Positions 33,571-45,695 of a DNA stretch of 64,000 nucleotides are shown here, one piece after another. The notes under the pieces were generated by a model. It was not told the DNA's origin, searched no databases, and saw only the letters and a program-made list of their open reading frames with translations. Origin of the DNA: Massariosphaeria phaeospora (lineage: Eukaryota; Ascomycota; Dothideomycetes; Pleosporales); the NCBI GenBank assembly GCA_011032825.1, contig JAADJZ010000040.1:209771-273770 (forward strand). Direction: 5' to 3'. A program made the translations under genes and the position numbers. The number at the start of each line of letters is the position of its first letter. Position 1 is the stretch's first letter.

Positions 33571-34023
33571 TGGGACCGCATCAAGTGCATCGCGCTAGTA
33601 GTGTCACTCAATGCAAGATCTGAGGCACCGCGAGCACGAATGAACTTGAAGTCTCCGTGGAAGTTGATGAGTATTGTTCGTCGGACAAGCAATCACGCCG
33701 GATGTTTTCCGCGCTTGAAACATAGCGCGCCGGAGCCGGAACCTCGGAAGTACCACACATCCCGACGTCACGCAATCTGAAGTTGTATGTATGTGGCCAC
33801 AACGTCTTGTGCGGTACTGACGGCACAATATTTCGCAGCTTAGTTGAACGATAGATTCGCGCTACGTGAAGGCTAAGTAGGTAGTACGCTGCGTACAGGA
33901 AGGATGCACTCGCACGAGCCGACCTTAGTGCGATGTTGGGGATCGTGGCAACCAAGAAACAACACAGCAGACCCATCTATCTCACCATCCACACAGGGAC
34001 GTTCCTGCTAACAACACTTCAAC
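33571..34023. other. Intergenic, no gene seen
   Basis: Upstream region of the thioesterase-like gene; short minus-strand frames here have no motif. Confidence 0.5.
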
Positions 34024-34768
34024 ATGGCCAGCAACTCGAACAGTACGCCCTCTACCCGTCGATCGCGCTTGGCCGAATCATCTTACAATTCGCCATACTC
34101 GAGGGCCGGTGCCAGCGGACCCCATCCGAACACCGATCCCTATGCTCCGCTCCGCGCCAGCGGACTTGCCACCCTTGAGGCCATGGGCTATGACCCCCAG
34201 ACGATGGTCGAGCGCGGAGTGCTGTGGGCGGAAGACCAGGACCCGTTTGGCCATGTCATGCAGTCGCAATTCATGCAGTACCTCGGTACCGGCTTCCATC
34301 GTGTCATGGAGAGTTACGACGAGTTTCTCACCGAGGAAGAGTACAATGGCATGATCCTTGCAACGACAGTGGTGCCCGTTGTCAGAAAATACGAGCTTGA
34401 TATTCGGCGGCAGGTTAAATACCCTGATACAGTCGGTGCCCCCATCCACACAGCCAATCAATCGCCAGTTGACGCAAGTATAGCTTATTGTCGCATATAG
34501 ACAGGACTTGATCGAGCCAACACGCAACTCTGGAACCACGTCGCTCTTTTCGCTCCAGCAGCAAGCCATCGTTGCAGAGGTCAAGGGCTCGGTTACGTAC
34601 ATAGACGTTAAGTCTGCTCGGCCGGTCGACATCCGGACACTCGGCGGCGGCTGGTTAAAATTGTTCGAGGGTTTCACTAGGAAGGCAGAGAAAGCACGAG
34701 GCCTGAAGGAGAATTGGGACGCGGAACATCCAAGGGGCCGCAAGACCGGCGCGACTTCGAAGATCTGA
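34024..34768 (+). CDS. Hotdog-fold thioesterase-like protein (4HBT type)
   Basis: Two exons, 34024-34431 and 34505-34768, give 223 residues. The intron (34432-34504) has a weak GTCGGT donor and a CAG acceptor; this pairing joins KYPDT to DLIEPTRN in frame, whereas reading through stops at 34500. Seen: a Ser-rich leader of about 45 residues; DPFGHVMQSQFMQYLGTGFHRVMES, which carries the Asp, His and Tyr-type residues of hotdog thioesterases; LTEEEYNGMI; VVRKYELDIRRQVKYPD; and GTTSLFSLQQQAIVAEVKGS, where the second half of the hotdog sheet lies. Members of this fungal group are annotated as thioesterase or thiol ester dehydratase-isomerase. Probably acts on an acyl-CoA; the substrate is unknown. 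Good confidence in fold, moderate in the exact intron. Confidence 0.8.
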
Positions 34769-36427
34769 GCACGAAGGCTGTTCCGTCAAAGCAATGCCGG
34801 AAGCAGTCTATGCCGTTCATTTCCAACGCAAATGGATACGGGGCTAAGCATTGATCTTACAGCTTCCGAATGGCTCGAATCAGGTAGGATATATTACCAT
34901 TCTTTCGGTTACTCGTCGAGTCTAGTCAGGCATATTACAAGTCGTCTGATCAACGTACATTTCGGACTGGATGCAGAAGGCTTCTTTCACCATCGCCCAT
35001 CGATAACGATTTCTAGCCAGCCGTGATTTAGACTCACCGCCTACTTCATCGTCTAGAAGATCCATCAGATTTACCAGATTAGGTCTTGTTTGCTCTTGGT
35101 TTTGACGGAAAGTTAGACCGGTCATACGCAATGCCGGCAATCATGACGACCACATGGCCGCATGCACAGTTCCTGGATTAGATTGATGACGGCGTGAACA
35201 TTCTTAGATTCTTAGCTGACCCAGAGAGCGTCCCTAAATCGAGAAGAACTCTACCGTCCTGGAAGCGCAACTCTTAGAGACTCAGTCCGACCTCACTACC
35301 CACCGATATAGGGTAGCTGTTTTTACCAAGAATACTATTCGTTCCTGACCATTCGGCATGCCTGAATAACGGAGAAGATATCTCACACATTGTCGCTAAT
35401 ATCTGACAGGAGAATTCACATCCACGTTAGCCGTACTCAACCCCATCTGACGGAGACGCGTTCGCCCGGAGCCAACCACCACCAACAATCGTACGAAGCT
35501 TTGATCATGTTGTATAACGCAAAACCCCGTCGCAGGTTCATGCCGTTCAAGGTCTCATCGCCTCTATTCATCAGCATTTCTAAGCCATGTCATTACAGCT
35601 TGCATCTCTTGCAAACCTTCCACGCGCATCTGTTAGGGAAGTCCTGCACTGCGACAAGTCGCGGACTAGGTTCAACTACCGGCTTGAAATGAATATGCGT
35701 GGAGCCGTATGCACCCCGGACTTTCCGTCTCGTGCAACCCAACCTTCCTCATTGGAACGGAGTATTTATCAGGCGCCACAACCATTCGCTAAAGCGATGA
35801 TTTGCCGGCATTATTAGGCTTCACAATCTAACCATTAAGAAGCTCGAAGTGATAATTTATCTCATCCTCGTGTGGGGAAACTCAAATTGACAACGACATT
35901 GCAGATGGAGAGCGTTTTTTTCTTGGCAGCAATTTCGGCATTACCTCTTCCAGGGACTCCACGCGACAAATCAAGGCAAGAGATTAGGACTCATCTGGTC
36001 AGGTTGTACAACGAGTCTGGTGTGACCTGATAGTCACTCTAAGTAAAGAGCTTTGCAGCCTCGAAACGTGCGTAGTCTCCATGTGGCCTCCATTTATGGA
36101 GAATCGTCTGCATCCAACACCAGAATACTGCCCGAGGGAATATGCGTGTCTCATCGAACGATAACGGGTAATCTAGGTTGAGATGAGTGCGACTGTAGCC
36201 GGATCACGAGGGAGGAGAAACGCAATATTGACTGCAGGTTTGCTGTGGATTACGAGAATTCCGGCCAGAGGTGAGGATTAGTTAACCTGTCTGTTCCAGA
36301 CGCATCTTCGTACCAGCAGTAGGATTGAACCTCTTCCATCATCTCCAAATCAGCAAAATTTCATTCGCAAGTACGTACACTGGGGTTTGACGGCTTGGCG
36401 GCGTGCTAACATACTCCAGCAGGCAAT
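34769..36427. other. Intergenic, about 1.66 kb, no gene seen
   Basis: No frame with a domain, no tRNA-like or repeat structure that I can support. The right end presumably holds the promoter of the transporter gene. Confidence 0.5.
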
Positions 36428-37528
36428 ATGTCGTCCTCAAAGTCACATGGAAGCGTCGAATCCGGGCCAGAGCTTGCCCCCACGACAACAAACCTTACCA
36501 TCTCGCCCGAACTCTTCGAAAAGGCTCGTCATATGTCTTGTCGAAACTTGCTAGAGTCTTCGTCTCTGACCGTCTTGTAGCTCTATCTTGGCCCGAAGAC
36601 TCCTCACACGACAGACTACGATAAGCGTTTCGCCAATGCCGCACCGCTTGGTTTCCTCGGGTACGTTGTATCTGTCGGGCTGCCATTTCAGCACGATGCA
36701 CCTGCGTAATACCAATTGGGCTAATTTGTCCAAAGGTTCGTGATATGTGTGATGTCATTCGCCGTTGTCTTAATGGGCTGGGGGGGTGCGGGACCCAACA
36801 TGGCCGCCATCTCGTAAGTGTCTTGCCTTTCATGACCCCTTGTTATTAATCCGGTGTAGTGGCATGTTCTTCTTCGTCGGGCCTGTGCTCCTTTTGCTTT
36901 CACTCATTGGTTTATGGATCCAGAACCAGTTCTTTCCGATGATGGTATGCGGGCTCTTTTCCGTCTTTTGGCTCTCATTCGGCATGTTGCAGCTCCCGAC
37001 TCTACAACTCCAGGCCTCATATGCCCCAGCGGCTTCTCCGGGATCACCTCCAGCTTCGCTAGCGGAACTGGCGGCTGCTGGTGCGGCGAGTAAATCGTAC
37101 AACGCGGTCATAGCCCTTTACCTGACCGTCTGGGGGTTCGCAATCTTCACGTTCTGGTTGTTTACCCTCAGAATCAATCTCGTATTTGCGGGCATCTTCG
37201 CGTTGACTTCCACTGGAAGCTTTGTCATGAGCGGAGCTTACTGGAAGGTGTCTGTTGGGAATTACGCGGCTGCGCAAACGCTTCAAACGGTAAGTCGCAT
37301 TTGTTCGCTATTCACAACTGTCTGTGTGCGATGATGATTGGCTAACGTATCGCTTAGACGGCTGGGGCCATCTTCTTTGTAGTGGCGTTGCTTGGATGGT
37401 ATGTCCTGGTCGTCATGATGGCTGCTGAAATGCGGGTGACTATCAGCCTGCCCGTAGGCGATCTCAGTCATTATTGGAAACGAACCGATGTCGAACTGGC
37501 TGTCATGGAGGCGGAGAAGAAGGACTAA
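36428..37528 (+). CDS. GPR1/FUN34/YaaH family transporter (acetate/ammonium type)
   Basis: Plasma-membrane protein with six predicted helices, a family known for acetate or succinate uptake and linked to ammonium export. Five exons, 36428-36527, 36615-36660, 36736-36813, 36860-37289 and 37358-37528, give 274 residues. Seen: the signature region RFANAAPLGFLGF, a variant of NPAPLGL; MGWGGAGPNMAAISGMFFFVGP; WIQNQFFPMMVCGLFSVFW; ALYLTVWGFAIFTFW; and AGAIFFVVALLGWYVL. The first exon is short and cytosolic (MSSSKSHGSVES); its 3' boundary uses a weak GTCATA donor and is the least certain join. The second and third exons are fixed by GFVICVMSFAVV continuity. Presence in the same window as acetate kinase and phosphoketolase is suggestive but they are 30 kb apart. 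Confidence 0.85.
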
Positions 37529-39178
37529 AGATGGAGGCGTAGTAGGTCGTCAAGAGCATCGAGCCATGTGCTGAACAGGGCGTCAATTTGAGGGTGGTCT
37601 AGGTATTCCGCTTTCCTAGTGGCTTGGACATCCTAATCTCAACGTCGAGTTGCGCTGAAAGTTTCATACATACTAGGTATCATTTGCATGTGTCGTGGCC
37701 TGCATTTCGATCAATGCGAAAAACATACAAAGTATAATTAGATCACATATGCTGAACCCGTCGCGCGTCCTTTCGTAAGATCGGCGATTTCTCTGTGCTG
37801 AATGCCTAGAGCAGGCTTGGTCCAGACTCCGCAGGGGATTCGCCAATATCTCGTCTTTCTATTGGCAGGGTGACACGAATCTCTCCCAAGGCAAAAGATG
37901 CTGAGAGCCTCGTACGAGTAAGTTCTTCGTATCACTGCCGGGTCGCCCGGGCAGAATGATACAACGCGAGTGTTGAGATACAAGCTGAAACAAAAGGAGG
38001 CGAGGTTGGAAGCTTGATGTCTACGCCCCGTCGCCAATGTAGAAGGTGACTTTCGAATCAGGAGACGGAAACCCAGGTCGAGGAGGGAAAAAGCTCTTAG
38101 TCAACGAGAAACCACTTTGGCAAGGAATGAACGAACTATGGCGAAACACATTGTCGGCTCTCGTCAGTACTCCGTAAGGTTTCTGCAAATGAACCCGTTA
38201 CCCTCATCCGGCTCTCAAAATCTGCGATTCGCTCGCATGCGAGTTCCGAGAGTTCCTAGGATAGAGGAGGTTTTGCTTCCTTTTGGTTGCGCTATGGCCA
38301 TATTCGATACCTGCAAGTCGCCCGACAATACGCCTTGTGCGGAGTAGCTTCCGACCGTTTACGCCCGGTCTTGGAAATTTCGGATCCCGGGGAAGGCGTG
38401 TGGTCTTAGCCCAGCACCTTGAATCTGTCACTAGCCCCAAGGTGGGCCACATCGCGAGGGAGATAAAACATTCATAGTGCTCGTGAGTGACGCGATGGGC
38501 TTCCGTTGTTTTCAGCGTGAGCTGAGTGGCTGGTTTATTTTGTGTCCATGGACGGGAGAGCTCGAAAGATATTGAGATACCTCATTGAAGATTTCGAAAA
38601 AGTCGGGAATTATCGCTGTAGAATCTTTTGTTCGCGTAGATTTGGGTCACACATATTGAGGCTTGCGCTTTCCCTAGTGGGAACGGACCCGCATGCAATT
38701 CCTCAGCTTCTCGATATCAGCTTCTCGATATACCATGGCTCTCGAAGCGAACCTGTGTTGGGAGTTTGCCACAAAATTCGCCGCAGCATGTCACCCACAA
38801 GAGGCAAGTGCTTGGCGAGCTCAAGTACGTACCACCGGTAGGGGCTAGCAACAACTCTGCTGGGTCTTAGCGCGAGACCGGCGGCGCAAGGCGTTATTGT
38901 CTTGACCACTCATGTATAGGGAGAATGATGCCCCACCGTACAACGGCGATCTTCCTTGTTCTTCCAAGAGGTCCTCTCGGCACGGCGCCAATTAGACGAA
39001 GCTGGCATGAAGCCTCCGTCAAACCACTCGTACGAAAGAGAAAAAGACGGGGAGGAGCATATATGCTCAAAAGACGGTATTCGTCACCGCTGTCCTGGAT
39101 CTAGCTACCGTCTGGACCACATGCTACGCAAACAAAGCTACTCTGTATAGTCAGTCTAGTTTCAATCATAGACGAAAG
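37529..39178. other. Intergenic, about 1.65 kb, no gene seen
   Basis: Several short open frames without motifs. No RNA gene, repeat or mobile element recognised. Confidence 0.5.
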
Positions 39179-40417
39179 ATGAGCACACCAGCCGAACTAT
39201 CAGGTTTCGACAAGACCAACGATGCTATGGTCTGCTCTGCAGTTTTGCTTGTACTTGCTACGATAAGCATCGCCATTCGAGAGTGCTCGCGACGGATCCG
39301 GAAAGTACGGCTCGCCCCTTACGACTATCTGCTCTACACTGGATACGTAAGTCACCCAAGTCACTCACCGGAAGCATCAGCGATACACGGGTTAACTCGC
39401 TTTCACAGCTACTTTTTGTTGCGCTCACTAGCGCTACTCTGTGGTGTGAGTATGCATCCGCAGGCTGAACTACCTCATGACTACGACTGAACACCCGACA
39501 GCCACAGTACACGGCGCACTCGCCGAGGCGACCTGGCCGACACTGAGTCCCCAGGAAGCGAACTTACGTTTTAAGGTAAATCCTGCCACGAGCAGTCGAA
39601 TAACCTCTCGGTTTTCGCCAACGTCTGACGCAAACAGGTCTTCTTTGCTACCTCATTGCTGTGGATTGCAACGAACGTATGCGTCAAGCTATCCGTCCTC
39701 TTCCTCTACCGAAGCATCTTTGGTCTCCAAACACCGTGGTTTCGCATTGCGTGGTGGGCGAACGTGTTATGGGTTTGCCCTGGCTTCTTGGTTATCGGTT
39801 TCGCTATGATGACTTATACCTACACCTTGTTCGACAAAGCCGCCAGGAATCGCACCAAACCCCCCGACGAGACCCTGAACGTATTTGTGGCGTGGATGAA
39901 CGCGGTTCCTGAGATGTGTATATTGATGATACCTATACCGCATCTCATTGCGCTGCAGATGAATAAGAGGAAGAAGTACGGCGTCATAGGGGTCTTTTGC
40001 ATAGGCATCGTGTAAGTCTTGTAACGTTTCTTCTCCCATTCAGGTATTTTGTCTTGCACAGGGAAGGCTAACATATCTATGCTCATTAGTGCCACGACAG
40101 CAAGTTTGGCGAGAAGTATTACGGCATCGATTGGGCTCTCGCAGCGCTGGAGTGGTGCTTTGACTTACTACATGGTTTTACTCACAATCACAATTGAATC
40201 CGCTGCCGGAATCGCATGCGCAAGTCTAGCGACGTCGAAGCCTTTCTGGCAACTCATTTTCCGGGGAATAAAGGGGAGCTACTCGGTATTCAGCACGGAA
40301 CAACAGAAGTCGGGAGTCATCGGGGAGCAGCCACATACCAGCGAGTCCGAGTTGGTCGACATGTCAACGAAAAGACCGGGATCTGACCACATATCGGATA
40401 TGCCTTGGAAAGCTTGA
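39179..40417 (+). CDS. Fungal rhodopsin-like integral membrane protein
   Basis: Five exons, 39179-39346, 39409-39445, 39502-39575, 39638-40011 and 40090-40417, give 326 residues. Exon 2 encodes only about 12 residues. The predicted protein has seven hydrophobic segments: AMVCSAVLLVLATISIAI, YLLFVALTSATLW, FFATSLLWIATNVCVKLSVLF, IAWWANVLWVCPGFLVIGF, MCILMIPIPHLIAL, an ATTASLARS-containing segment and LTYYMVLLTITIESAAGI, followed by a polar tail. The KLSVLFLYRSIFG block and the late TIESAAGIACASL block are typical of the large fungal rhodopsin-domain (PTH11-like) family. There is no retinal-binding Lys evidence, so it is not an opsin. Function in this family is mostly unknown; some members sense the environment. 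The acceptor of exon 3 could alternatively lie a few bases downstream. Confidence 0.82.
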
Positions 40418-40994
40418 GACATGGTTGAAGTGAGACAGGTCGATCAAAATGGATGTGTGACAGATGGAGTTGGTTCGGCTTTGGCTTTGCAATAAGCTCG
40501 CCTTGTCGGTATGAGACCAAATTCGAGCATTATGCTGTCAAAACTCTCAGAAGTAAGGGAAGCACTTAGCGTGTTTCTCTCCCTGACCACATCGAGTTGT
40601 GCTTTTTCTACACCCAGCCCCCACGACGCTCGTATCCGTTCCAGATGGATGATCGCGACCATCTCATTTATGGGAGCAGGGATCAGTGGCCGAACTTGGG
40701 CCGAGAAGACCTGGGAGGAATGATGAACGCACGCGTTGCGCGGCGACCAAGGGCCGAGGGCTGTGAAGTCTACGACGGGGGTCCAAAATCAAAATCCATG
40801 GGTTGCTTGGGATGCCAATGATGGACATGTACGTTTCCAAATTCTTGTAAACAAGTAATTGTGTATCTAGTATTGTTGGGTAGTCAGCAATGATTGGTCG
40901 ACTCTGATTGACTAATTGAATTCTTTAGGCAAGCACCACGAGCCCTCCACTGATCTTTCCAAACCCGCTTTCGACCTTCGCAGTCGCCCACTGA
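40418..40994. other. Intergenic, convergent 3' ends
   Basis: A 577-bp spacer between convergent genes; no supported frame. Confidence 0.5.
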
Positions 40995-42597
40995 TCACTG
41001 AGCCAATTGAAGGCCAGTCAAGGAAATGCTAGCTCTCACGGAAGCACCGTTCCCAACATCGAGGTTGTCTGCTATGAGCATACCAGGAGCGCCGAACACG
41101 TCCTGGAAGGGAACCTCAACACTTCCGGACACGTCTTTCTTATTCATCAGCGAGATCCTGAAGTTCGCCGGGTTGGAAACCATCTCGTAGGTCAGTGGGA
41201 TCTTGAAGGCTTGGTCGAAAGATGGGTTGAAGATGTCTGTTCCCGGAGTATAAGACTTGGCTGCGGTCGCAAACTCTTTGTCGCCGAATGTCACCTTAAC
41301 GCTCGGGTTCAACTCCTTAGGCTGACCTGAGAGTCCGAGAGCGCTGGCAATCAGAATCGTGGCCAGCCCGCAGATTTGGCCCTGGCCCTGGCTGTTTTGC
41401 GCGGATAGCGGGGCATCGGCGGCGAGATGGTAGAACTGTGCCTGTATCGTCAATCTGCCGTCGGTGGGATCACCGTTGTGGGTGAGGCTCAGCTCGTGCG
41501 AGCCGCCGTTCAGCAGAACCTCCTTGATATTGGTCTGGCCAAGGCCAATGTCGTCATCGCCTCCGAGATCATCGTCCTGGACGTCGACCGAGATGTTCTG
41601 CTCGAAATCCGTCACAAGAAAGTCATGGGTTTCATTCCATTCAGGATCGTGCTTGTTCTTCTGAACCGAAGTGCGCCATTCCTCCTCAGCGCCAATGTTG
41701 ACCTTGACGTAACAGTCAGGTACATCCTTGACAATCTTTGCCAGTAGCCTTGATGCACCGCTCTTCTTTGGACCGGCTATGCCGCTTGCCCTTCCGACCG
41801 TCAAACGGAGAACCCCAAGGTGAGGTTGGTATGTATTGAAGTAGTCATTGTTGGCATCGAGCTTGACGAGGAAACGGTTGGGAAGGACAGCCATGCCCGA
41901 GATGATGCTGAGAATCGTGTTCTTAACAGCCTTCTTGATCAATGAGAAGTCGGCAAAGCTGGCCGCATCTGTGAAGTCAAGCTTGAGATCTGGTGGGTTG
42001 ATGAAGGCGACTTGCGCAGCGCCGATCTTTGTTTCACATTAGCGGATGAAGCCTGACAACGGAACGCCGTTGAAGGAATGACTCGTACCAAGGGGATGAC
42101 GTTCAGCAACGGAGAGAGCAAAACGGACAGTCTACCCTTCAGATGAACCTTCTCGATGCCCTATGATAATTGGTTAGCGGAAGCCCGGCTTAGGAACAGA
42201 TTGAAAGTGAGTCTCACTATCTTAGGAACATTGTTGCCGTCCAGTTCAATATCGCACTCGCCCTCCCAATGTACATCCAGGTCGAGCTTGATACCTTGGT
42301 TGGCTGTCTTGTGGACGTCCACGTTGGACAATCGAATGGGGACGTGGCCAAAGTCGAGCTTGACGAAATGCAGGCTAGAGAGAGGACCTGGAAGCGTGGA
42401 GGCGAGGATGGGTTCTACGACACTCTTTGCGATGTTGGCACCAGCTACACTAATGTTGGGCCACAATTGCTCGACGAGGTCATTGAGGAAGCCTGTTGCT
42501 AGTGAGCCATTTGAAGCTAGGTCTGGGAGTAAGTTGTCTTACCTGCGGGTTCTGCTCCTCCGGAGGCGGTCAAGGTGTCGACAAGTGAAGCCGCCAT
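40995..42597 (-). CDS. SMP-C2 lipid-transfer-type protein (tricalbin/E-Syt-like)
   Basis: Four exons, 42597-42543, 42498-42218, 42160-42089 and 42026-40995, give 479 residues. Residues about 20-200 form a synaptotagmin-like mitochondrial lipid-binding (SMP) domain: FLNDLVEQLWPNISVAGA, VEPILASTLPGPLSSLHF, FGHVPIRLSNVDV, WEGECDIELDG and an INPPDLKLDFT strand. A C2 domain follows from about 205: GVLRLTVGRASGIA, DCYVKVNIGAEEEWRT, KHDPEWNETHDFLV, VQDDDLGGDDDIGLG; the Asp residues suit calcium and membrane binding. A second C2-like sheet occupies about 355-479. SMP proteins shuttle lipids at ER contact sites. Unlike tricalbins, this one shows no N-terminal membrane hairpin, so it may be a soluble or peripherally bound tether. 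Very confident in domains. Confidence 0.9.
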
Positions 42598-44388
42598 GAT
42601 GAACAGATAGGTTGAGTAGGTGTGGACGCTCGGCGGGGTAAAAGCTAAGTAGTGACTTTGAGGAATGGGTTGGAGGATGTTGGTGGGATTTGATGGGAGT
42701 AGGAATGCTAGGAGGCGGGGTTTACGTTAACAAACAGAGCACCGGCAACCGGTTTTAGTGCTCGCCTGGCTGGCTTGGCAGCAGGTGAAGACGTCACTCT
42801 CAGCGCGGAGACACGTCGCGCTCAAACCTTCATGCCCCTCAGTTTCGTCAAAATGAATAGGCACGGTGATGTGCTGGCCCGTATCGTGTTTGCTTCATGC
42901 ACAGTATCATCGAACTGGGCCCTAGTGCTCATTCTTCACCACAGGAGTCCAACGTTTACAGTGGATCAACTTGAACATACGGCAAGACGCGGCAATGAAA
43001 TTGCAGTTGGTTTGGTAGTCTCTTATGCATGGTGAATGAGTGCCCCAATGTGACAAGCAATGCAACGGCCTGATATGAGGGGGCTTCTAGTCTTCCTGCA
43101 AACGGGCCACGAGTCCGGTGGAAAGGGGAAGACGGTAGGTGTTCAGGTTGGGAGGAGTAGACATAGCAGGAGTGAGATGACTGTGATGAATGGACGTTGA
43201 CGTTGTGTTCCCATGCTGCGGCGATGAGCGGGGGTGTTGGATCAGCCCCTGGCGCTGGTGGGGGCAGAGCTCGGCAACCCCCGCGATCAGGCTCGCTAGC
43301 GTGGCAGGTGTCGCTTGGCAGTCTCACGGGCGCCTCATCGACCGGAAGTCAGACCTCTCCGCTGCCAGCTGGGTACCTGCATCGACTCCGGCTTCTCCAT
43401 TCCATACCCAAGAAGCCAATCCTGCCCGCTGAAGAAGGCTAGGACCGCGCTCACTTTCGATCGAATTTGCGGGGCTCCCGAAGACGCGCACCTCCACAGT
43501 GATGCACCGTCACACTTCCGCGGCCCCAACCGACGAGCTGATTATGCCTGGCTGGTTTCCTGGTCAAAAGAACTCACCGGCTGAAGTCGCGCACACGTTG
43601 ACGACGATATCAGCCTCCAGAGCTCCATGCAATCGACAGCGAACCGAGCTCCGTTCTACTCTCTCGACATGGCCTTGCGCGGACCCGACCAACGCCCTCC
43701 TTTGGGCATACACGATTCGTGAAGGACAAGGACAATTAGAGATGAGGGTGAGTGTGGCAGGGAAAGGACCGATCAGGAGGCGACGGTAACTCCGTATACC
43801 AGCGGGTTCCTAAGTCAGGAACGCGAAGTTCTGCTACCAAATACAGAATCTCCACCGAGACGCGTTTTAGCACGATCATCCCAACACGCGAACGACTTGC
43901 ACTCGACCTTCCAAAAGTGCCCTGACCTCTGAATAGCATACGATGTGCAATCGGAAACTGCCACGGCACGGTACCGCAACAGCTACACCTTGCTCATGGA
44001 CTGCGCGCGAACCAACGGAAGTACACCCTGTATCGGAGAAGACGTTACCGCAGAAATATAGGTGAAGTGTCTATACGGTTTGGATAAACGCCACGCGTGC
44101 TAGCAATGGGCAAGAGAGGTTTACACACGAGGCCTGCCGAGGACGATGTGCATGCCTACGCACACAGCTTGCGTACTATACTGTGGGCCTGCGAGGTAGG
44201 TGTGATTTCCTAGTCGGAACGGCGAGTGTCAACCCTACGCGTAACGCATCTGCTCAGTCAGCTGAGTGTCTCTCGGCACGCACACTGGTGGCTCTAGTAA
44301 GAAAGGATATCGAAGACAGGGTGCAGATAGTACGAATGATAACGACCGATGGTTCAGCTGGAATTGTGCGGGTTGATCGCCACATGAA
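42598..44388. other. Intergenic, about 1.8 kb, no gene seen
   Basis: GC-normal sequence with only short frames lacking domains. It contains the SMP-C2 promoter on the left and the 3' side of the HbpS-like gene on the right. Confidence 0.45.
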
Positions 44389-44969
44389 TCAACGATCCTT
44401 TTCGGTCGCAATGTCCTTGATGAACCTCTCCAACCCCTCCACAACGACCATATGATCGTCCTCCTGCTTCAACCCACTAACAACAACCACCGCAACTGTA
44501 CCCTCCACTCCCCTGACACGAATCGGGACCCCACCTCCATGTATCGCATACGACCCCGCATCCTCCCCCAGCCCATACGTCATCCGGAACTTATCCTCAT
44601 CTCCATCAAACTTCCTTCCCATCTGCCAACTACTGATTCCCCATCGTTTGACCGTCTTACGTTTCCGCGCGACCCAAAGCTCGTTGTCAGGCTGTGCGCC
44701 CGAGGCAGTGGTGCAGTGGAAGATAAGCGCGTCTGTGTTCGTGTGGGCGATGTTGATTACCGCGGGGGCGTTGGGGTAGAGCGACTCGATGCGCGCGCGG
44801 AGCGATACGCCGAGGTTGAATGCGTCGTTCGCTGTGAAGCGAGGGAGGATGAGAGCTGATTGCTGGCGGCTGATAGCCTCGAGCTGAGGCGTGGTCAATT
44901 GCGGTGGGGTAACAGGGAGGGGAAAAGGATGCGTACATCTCGCGGCGCTTCAGCGAGTTTTTCAGGCAT
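44389..44969 (-). CDS. HbpS/DUF336-like small protein (haem-degrading domain family)
   Basis: Two exons: 44969-44937, coding MPEKLAEAPRD, and 44883-44389, joined across a 53-bp intron (GTACGC donor, CAG acceptor), giving 175 residues. The long frame alone starts with TTG, while reading the first exon onward stops after about 24 codons, so the splice is needed. Seen: LEAISRQQSALILPRF, AFNLGVSLRARIES, PAVINIAHTNTDALIFHC, NELWVARKRKTVKRWG and YAIHGGGVPIRVRGVEGTVAVVVVSGLKQEDDH, the characteristic C-terminal strand region of the PF03928-type family that includes yeast YBR137W. Family roles include haem binding or degradation and tail-anchor chaperone links; the function here is not determined. It is the last intact gene before the AT-rich block. 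Confidence 0.87.
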
Positions 44970-45042
44970 TTGAACAGCTACCTTGGATGAGAATAAAGTC
45001 GTTCAAGATTGTTTAAGAAGACAAAATTCCAAGAGAAAAATA

Positions 45043-45239
45043 TTACAGTGAAACGCGTATCTATTACCTACGCTAGTATTTACACTATAAGTTCAAATTC
45101 TCTAGGTTAGAACAATAGTTTATAACGTAGAGAACAAGCGAGCAGCTTAGACAAGCGAGCAGCTCAGCGTGCCAAGACCCTACCAAAAATCACAGTGATT
45201 TTACAATAATACACCGTCGCAAACTGTATTTCACTGTAA
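45043..45239. repeat. Small inverted-repeat segment, possible MITE
   Basis: TTACAGTGAAA at 45043-45053 is matched by its exact reverse complement at 45229-45239. An inner CACAGTGA occurs at about 45191. The 197-bp span has no coding sequence. Eleven-base arms in AT-rich DNA can arise by chance, so this is a weak call. Confidence 0.3.
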
Positions 45240-45324
45240 ATTACAGTAATTTATAACGTAAACTACTAGTAACCTAGCTAAAAAAATACTAAAACTACGA
45301 ATACTAAATTGCTTTTACTATGCT

Positions 45325-45670
45325 TAACGTAAACTACTAGTAACCTAGCCAAACTAGTAACCTAGCTAAAATTTCTTGGCACTAAATTCTTAGGTTCAAA
45401 GCTTAATAACGTTACTAATAGTAAAGCTATTTAGATAGTTTTTACACTGTTTTAAAGCTTTACTCTAGCACTTTTAGACTAACTAAAAATTGCCTAAATA
45501 GAACTAGTATAGCTAGAGTTATTAAGAGTTAAGTATAAAGAAACTTGCTTAGCTTCTAAACTCTACTTCTAGTACTAGACTACTATAATAAATAGTAATA
45601 CTCTCTAGTATTCTTTTTTATAGTTATTATTAAGTATTTATAAAGATTTTATAGCGTGCAGCCTAGAATT
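45325..45670 (+). repeat. Left 346-bp arm of a large inverted repeat
   Basis: Begins TAACGTAAACTACTAG and ends GCAGCCTAGAATT. It matches the reverse complement of 60289-60634 over its whole length, with only scattered C/T or G/A differences. A 28-bp partial copy of its outer end precedes it at 45254-45281. Outer ends carry TA on both sides. It is best read as one terminal inverted repeat of a foldback or DNA element into which the LTR element later inserted. Confidence 0.85.
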
Positions 45671-45695
45671 AAAGCTAGTAAATAGAGTTAGATTC

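Noticed and set aside
43190..43584. Several overlapping 80-90 codon plus-strand frames
   Set aside because: No motif, no splice continuity and mutually overlapping frames in GC-rich spacer DNA.
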